This document shows positions 14,956 through 15,366 of a stretch of 15,366 bases of DNA, one piece after another (the stretch's first letter is position 1; each line of letters opens with the position of its first letter). A model generated the notes under the pieces. That model worked only from the letters and a program-made list of their open reading frames with translations. It was not told the DNA's origin and did not search any database. Made by a program: the position numbers and the translations under genes. Source of the stretch: QHWT01 sp046726015 (GTDB lineage Bacteria; Acidobacteriota; Vicinamibacteria; Vicinamibacterales; 2-12-FULL-66-21); the NCBI GenBank assembly GCA_046726015.1, contig JBKOZS010000324.1:1-15366 (forward strand), given 5' to 3'.

Positions 14956-15195
14956 TTGAACTGGAACCGATGGATTCGGCAGACGCACCGCTGGCTGTCC
15001 ATTGCCTTTACGGTGGCCGTCACCGTCAACATCGTGGCCGTGAGTAGTGGGAGGTATGCTGTCTGGGTCGGCCTCTTGGCGCTGCTCCCGCTCGTCTCGC
15101 TCATGGTCACCGGTCTGTACTTGTTCGTGCTGCCGTATGCCACCAAGTGGCGCAGCGCGCGACGCACCGACCTACATGGCACAGTCCTGGAGTGA
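14956..15195 (+). CDS. Small membrane protein, PepSY-TM-like
   Basis: A 79-residue protein with a rare TTG start, supported by a perfect AGGAGG (14945-14950) five bases upstream and a 21-base gap after the channel gene. Two hydrophobic segments are visible, about residues 14-30 (LSIAFTVAVTVNIVAV) and 36-60 (VWVGLLALLPLVSLMVTGLYLFVL), with basic ends (NRWIRQTHRW and KWRSARR) predicting both termini in the cytoplasm. The IRQTHRWLSIAF start resembles the first helix of PepSY-associated transmembrane proteins, but no periplasmic PepSY domain is present. Its function is unknown. Its place at the end of the oxidation operon suggests a membrane partner or redox-associated accessory role. Confidence 0.75.
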   Translation: MNWNRWIRQTHRWLSIAFTVAVTVNIVAVSSGRYAVWVGLLALLPLVSLMVTGLYLFVLPYATKWRSARRTDLHGTVLE

Positions 15196-15278
15196 ACCGG
15201 TGGGCCGCGGCATGCCCTCAGTCTGATTCCGTCGACTTCCGGGCCGGCCATGAACCTCGTGCGTCGGTCGCAGTGGCG

Positions 15279-15298
15279 GGACATAAGAAAAGATGTCC
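15279..15298. promoter_or_regulatory. Perfect inverted repeat, possible operator
   Basis: GGACAT (15279-15284) and ATGTCC (15293-15298) are exact inverted repeats around an A-rich eight-base spacer (AAGAAAAG), 55 bases before the next start codon. No T-tract follows, so an intrinsic terminator is unlikely. The rest of the 157-base gap 15196-15352 shows no gene or recognisable promoter. Confidence 0.4.
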
Positions 15299-15352
15299 AC
15301 GGCCGCTGCGTTCAGACGTCGAACGGGTGAAAGCCACGGAATAGGAGGGATC

Positions 15353-15366
15353 ATGAGCGAATTCGT
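15353..15366 (+). CDS. Start of a further gene, cut by the window end
   Basis: ATG at 15353 (MSEFV...) is preceded by a strong AGGAGGG (15343-15349) at three bases. Only five codons are in the window, so nothing can be said of the product. The 157-base gap before it makes it uncertain whether it belongs to the preceding operon. Confidence 0.55.

Noticed and set aside
1..15366. CRISPR arrays, tRNA or rRNA genes, riboswitches, prophage or defence genes
   Set aside because: No regularly spaced repeats, cloverleaf-like segments or matching protein families were seen on either strand.

Overview
The window is high-GC, densely packed bacterial DNA from a Gram-negative organism. This follows from a TolC-type HlyD adaptor, an outer-membrane beta-barrel ending in Phe, Tat-exported periplasmic redox enzymes and several Sec signal peptides. 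The gene mix, together with heptad GAGCCTY-type intergenic repeats, reminds me of Acidobacteriota (Vicinamibacteria-like soil bacteria). That placement is an impression, not a result.

Layout. (1) Positions 1-3373, minus strand: two secreted glycoside hydrolases joined by an ATGA overlap. A GH10 endo-xylanase is followed by a GH95 alpha-L-fucosidase that runs off the left edge, suggesting a plant-hemicellulose utilisation operon. (2) Positions 3438-4947, plus strand: a scar. A single insertion sequence with 19-bp imperfect terminal inverted repeats sits between the 5' end of one unidentified secreted-protein gene and the 3' end of an unrelated gene, an aromatic-ring FAD monooxygenase. The transposase is itself broken by one extra base near 4496; removing that base restores a normal C-terminus. 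No target duplication is visible, which fits IS-linked deletion of the intervening DNA. (3) Positions 5046-8964, minus strand: a four-gene efflux operon (HlyD adaptor, ABC ATPase, ABC-2 permease, TetR regulator). It resembles the E. coli CecR(YbiH)-YbhGFSR system but has one permease, and the regulator gene comes last. A near-consensus sigma-70 promoter (TTGACA-17-TTATAC) with a 25-bp palindrome over its -10 precedes the HlyD gene, and its -35 overlaps the stop codon of the next gene. (4) Positions 9009-10004, minus strand: an AraC-family regulator with a cupin-like N-terminal domain. (5) Positions 10236-15195, plus strand, divergent from araC: a tightly packed operon. It encodes a [2Fe-2S] subunit, a diheme c-type cytochrome, a Tat-exported molybdopterin hydroxylase subunit (isoquinoline 1-oxidoreductase/aldehyde dehydrogenase type), an alginate-export-type outer-membrane channel and a 79-residue membrane protein. 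A further gene begins at 15353 and is cut by the window end.

How the genes may work together. The plus-strand operon reads as a self-contained periplasmic oxidation module. The outer-membrane channel would admit a substrate, the Mo subunit would hydroxylate or oxidise it, and electrons would pass through two [2Fe-2S] clusters to the diheme cytochrome and the respiratory chain. The divergent AraC protein is the obvious candidate regulator. The substrate cannot be read from the sequence. No RNA genes, CRISPR arrays or gene-free stretches longer than 300 bases were seen; the longest gap is the 231-base divergent region 10005-10235.
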